A stretch of 64,000 nt of DNA. Origin: Prorocentrum cordatum. Taxonomy: Eukaryota; Sar; Dinophyceae; Prorocentrales; Prorocentraceae. The stretch covers positions 253,076-317,075 of the forward strand of contig CAUYUJ010004335.1 of assembly GCA_963575745.1 (NCBI GenBank), in the 5' to 3' direction. The notes under the pieces are model-generated. The model worked only from the letters and a program-made list of their open reading frames with translations. It had not been told where the DNA came from and did not search any database. Shown piece after piece: positions 63,189 to 64,000 of this stretch. The stretch's first letter is position 1, and each line of letters starts with the position of its first letter. Both the position numbers and the translations under genes were made by a program.

Positions 63189-64000
63189 GTTCGCCCCCCC
63201 CCCCCCCCTTGTCTACTCTTGCACAACAGACCATAATTCTAGACGCTACGCAGTGGCTACTACAGGCGTACAAGCGCAGAGTGGACGACGACCGTGCACG
63301 CAAGAGAGCCAGGACTCCCCCCTCCCTGTCCAGACTACCGCTGGGGTTCGGGCAGCCTACCGACGCCCCAGCCCCAACCTCTCTGAAAAACCTCGCCATG
63401 CGCACGCCGCGCCAGTTCCAACCAGCCAGCGTAGGCACGACACTCCCACCACACAGGCTCACCGACGGCAGGTTCGGCACCGAAGTACACCTCACCCAAC
63501 TGTACTCGGCCTCTTGTGACACCTGTCCCCCTTGTTTCCCCTTGCTAGACTGGTCGCCAGGCTCACCAGCCCTTGGCTGCTTCATATGGCGCCCAGAGGC
63601 AGACGCTGACTGCAACGAGCAGACAGGCCTCCCGCCGTGGGACGCAATGCCCCTGCTGTGGATCCAGAGGAAGTGGAACGCCGGCTGGGCATGCAGGAGG
63701 CGCCTGGTTCACATCTGGGACATCGCCCCAAGCGCCCTCGATCGAATACTTGGCCAGTGCTCCAGCGAGATATACCCAGCCTCCCCGACCAAAAGGCCGG
63801 CCATGAACGAGATCACAGAGGAATGGTGCATTTACGACATGTCCGCACACCTTTCCACAACCAGCCGCGCGCCAGCCGCAGGCCCCGACACACCAACTCC
63901 AACAGGCGACAGCCGGTCAACACAGCCCCCCACCGGGCAGCCACAAGGGGCCTCAGTCGGAGGGGTCACTTTCAGCTATTCGCTTCCCGACCTACCACCC
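63189..64000 (+). CDS. unidentified open frame running off the window end
   Basis: A frame with codons starting at 63191 stays open to the last base (about 270 codons). It follows a TTTCCTTTTCTTCAG acceptor-like tract and a long C-run; the first ATG is at 63398. The translation is varied and Trp/Cys-containing: LDATQWLLQAYKRRVDDDRA, LYSASCDTCPPCFPLLDW, LLWIQRKWNAGWACRRRLVH, EITEEWCIYDMSAHL, then a Pro/Thr-rich tail. The lack of stops over 800 bp at moderate GC supports real coding. I do not recognise the family. It could be an ORF of another retroelement or a host exon. Confidence 0.5.

Overview
The window is eukaryotic nuclear DNA, and its repertoire points to a dinoflagellate. The signs are very GC-rich, repeat-dominated sequence; Ty1/copia, tyrosine-recombinase (YR) and APE-type LINE retroelements of kinds I associate with dinoflagellate genomes; GT..AG-type splice sites in the one host-like gene; and a dinoflagellate spliced-leader-like motif inside a retrotransposon LTR. 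Family assignments come from motif recognition by eye. No database search was possible.

Layout. (1) 1-23.9 kb: collinear, frameshifted pieces of one Ty1/copia family on the + strand. In order they are a left LTR (about 1063-1319), gag with a broken zinc knuckle, an aspartic-protease remnant, a methyltransferase-like domain (about 16.7-17.3 kb), integrase (17.65-18.58 kb), the start of the RT (to about 19.58 kb), the RT end plus RNase H (22.57-23.57 kb) and a right LTR (23581-23831). The pieces are separated by two blocks. One is a roughly 13-kb, extremely GC-rich block (about 3.3-16.5 kb) holding a + strand YR fragment and a - strand decayed YR retrotransposon (RT, RNase H, YR). The other is a 3-kb cluster of a complex dispersed repeat (19.58-22.57 kb).

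(2) 23.9-53 kb: mostly repeats. There are (GAT)n tracts, 90/101-bp tandem arrays at two places, CTTGGGGCC-type arrays in both orientations, a 1.5-kb inverted-repeat element (40.08-41.64 kb), a 1.3-kb heptamer satellite and further copies of the complex repeat. Embedded here is the best host-gene candidate, a two-exon mono-ADP-ribosyltransferase-like 3' gene end (26081-27596).

(3) 53.1-62.3 kb: a nearly complete LINE. ORF1 (772 aa) begins with a recognisable ubiquitin domain. ORF2 has an APE endonuclease and RT but carries one frameshift. A 101-bp monomer lies just before ORF1 and recurs as about eight tandem copies after the element.

(4) 63.2-64 kb: an unidentified open frame that runs off the window end.

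Most coding potential belongs to mobile elements. The ADP-ribosyltransferase gene end, a possible exon at 49.7 kb and the terminal open frame are the only candidates for host genes.
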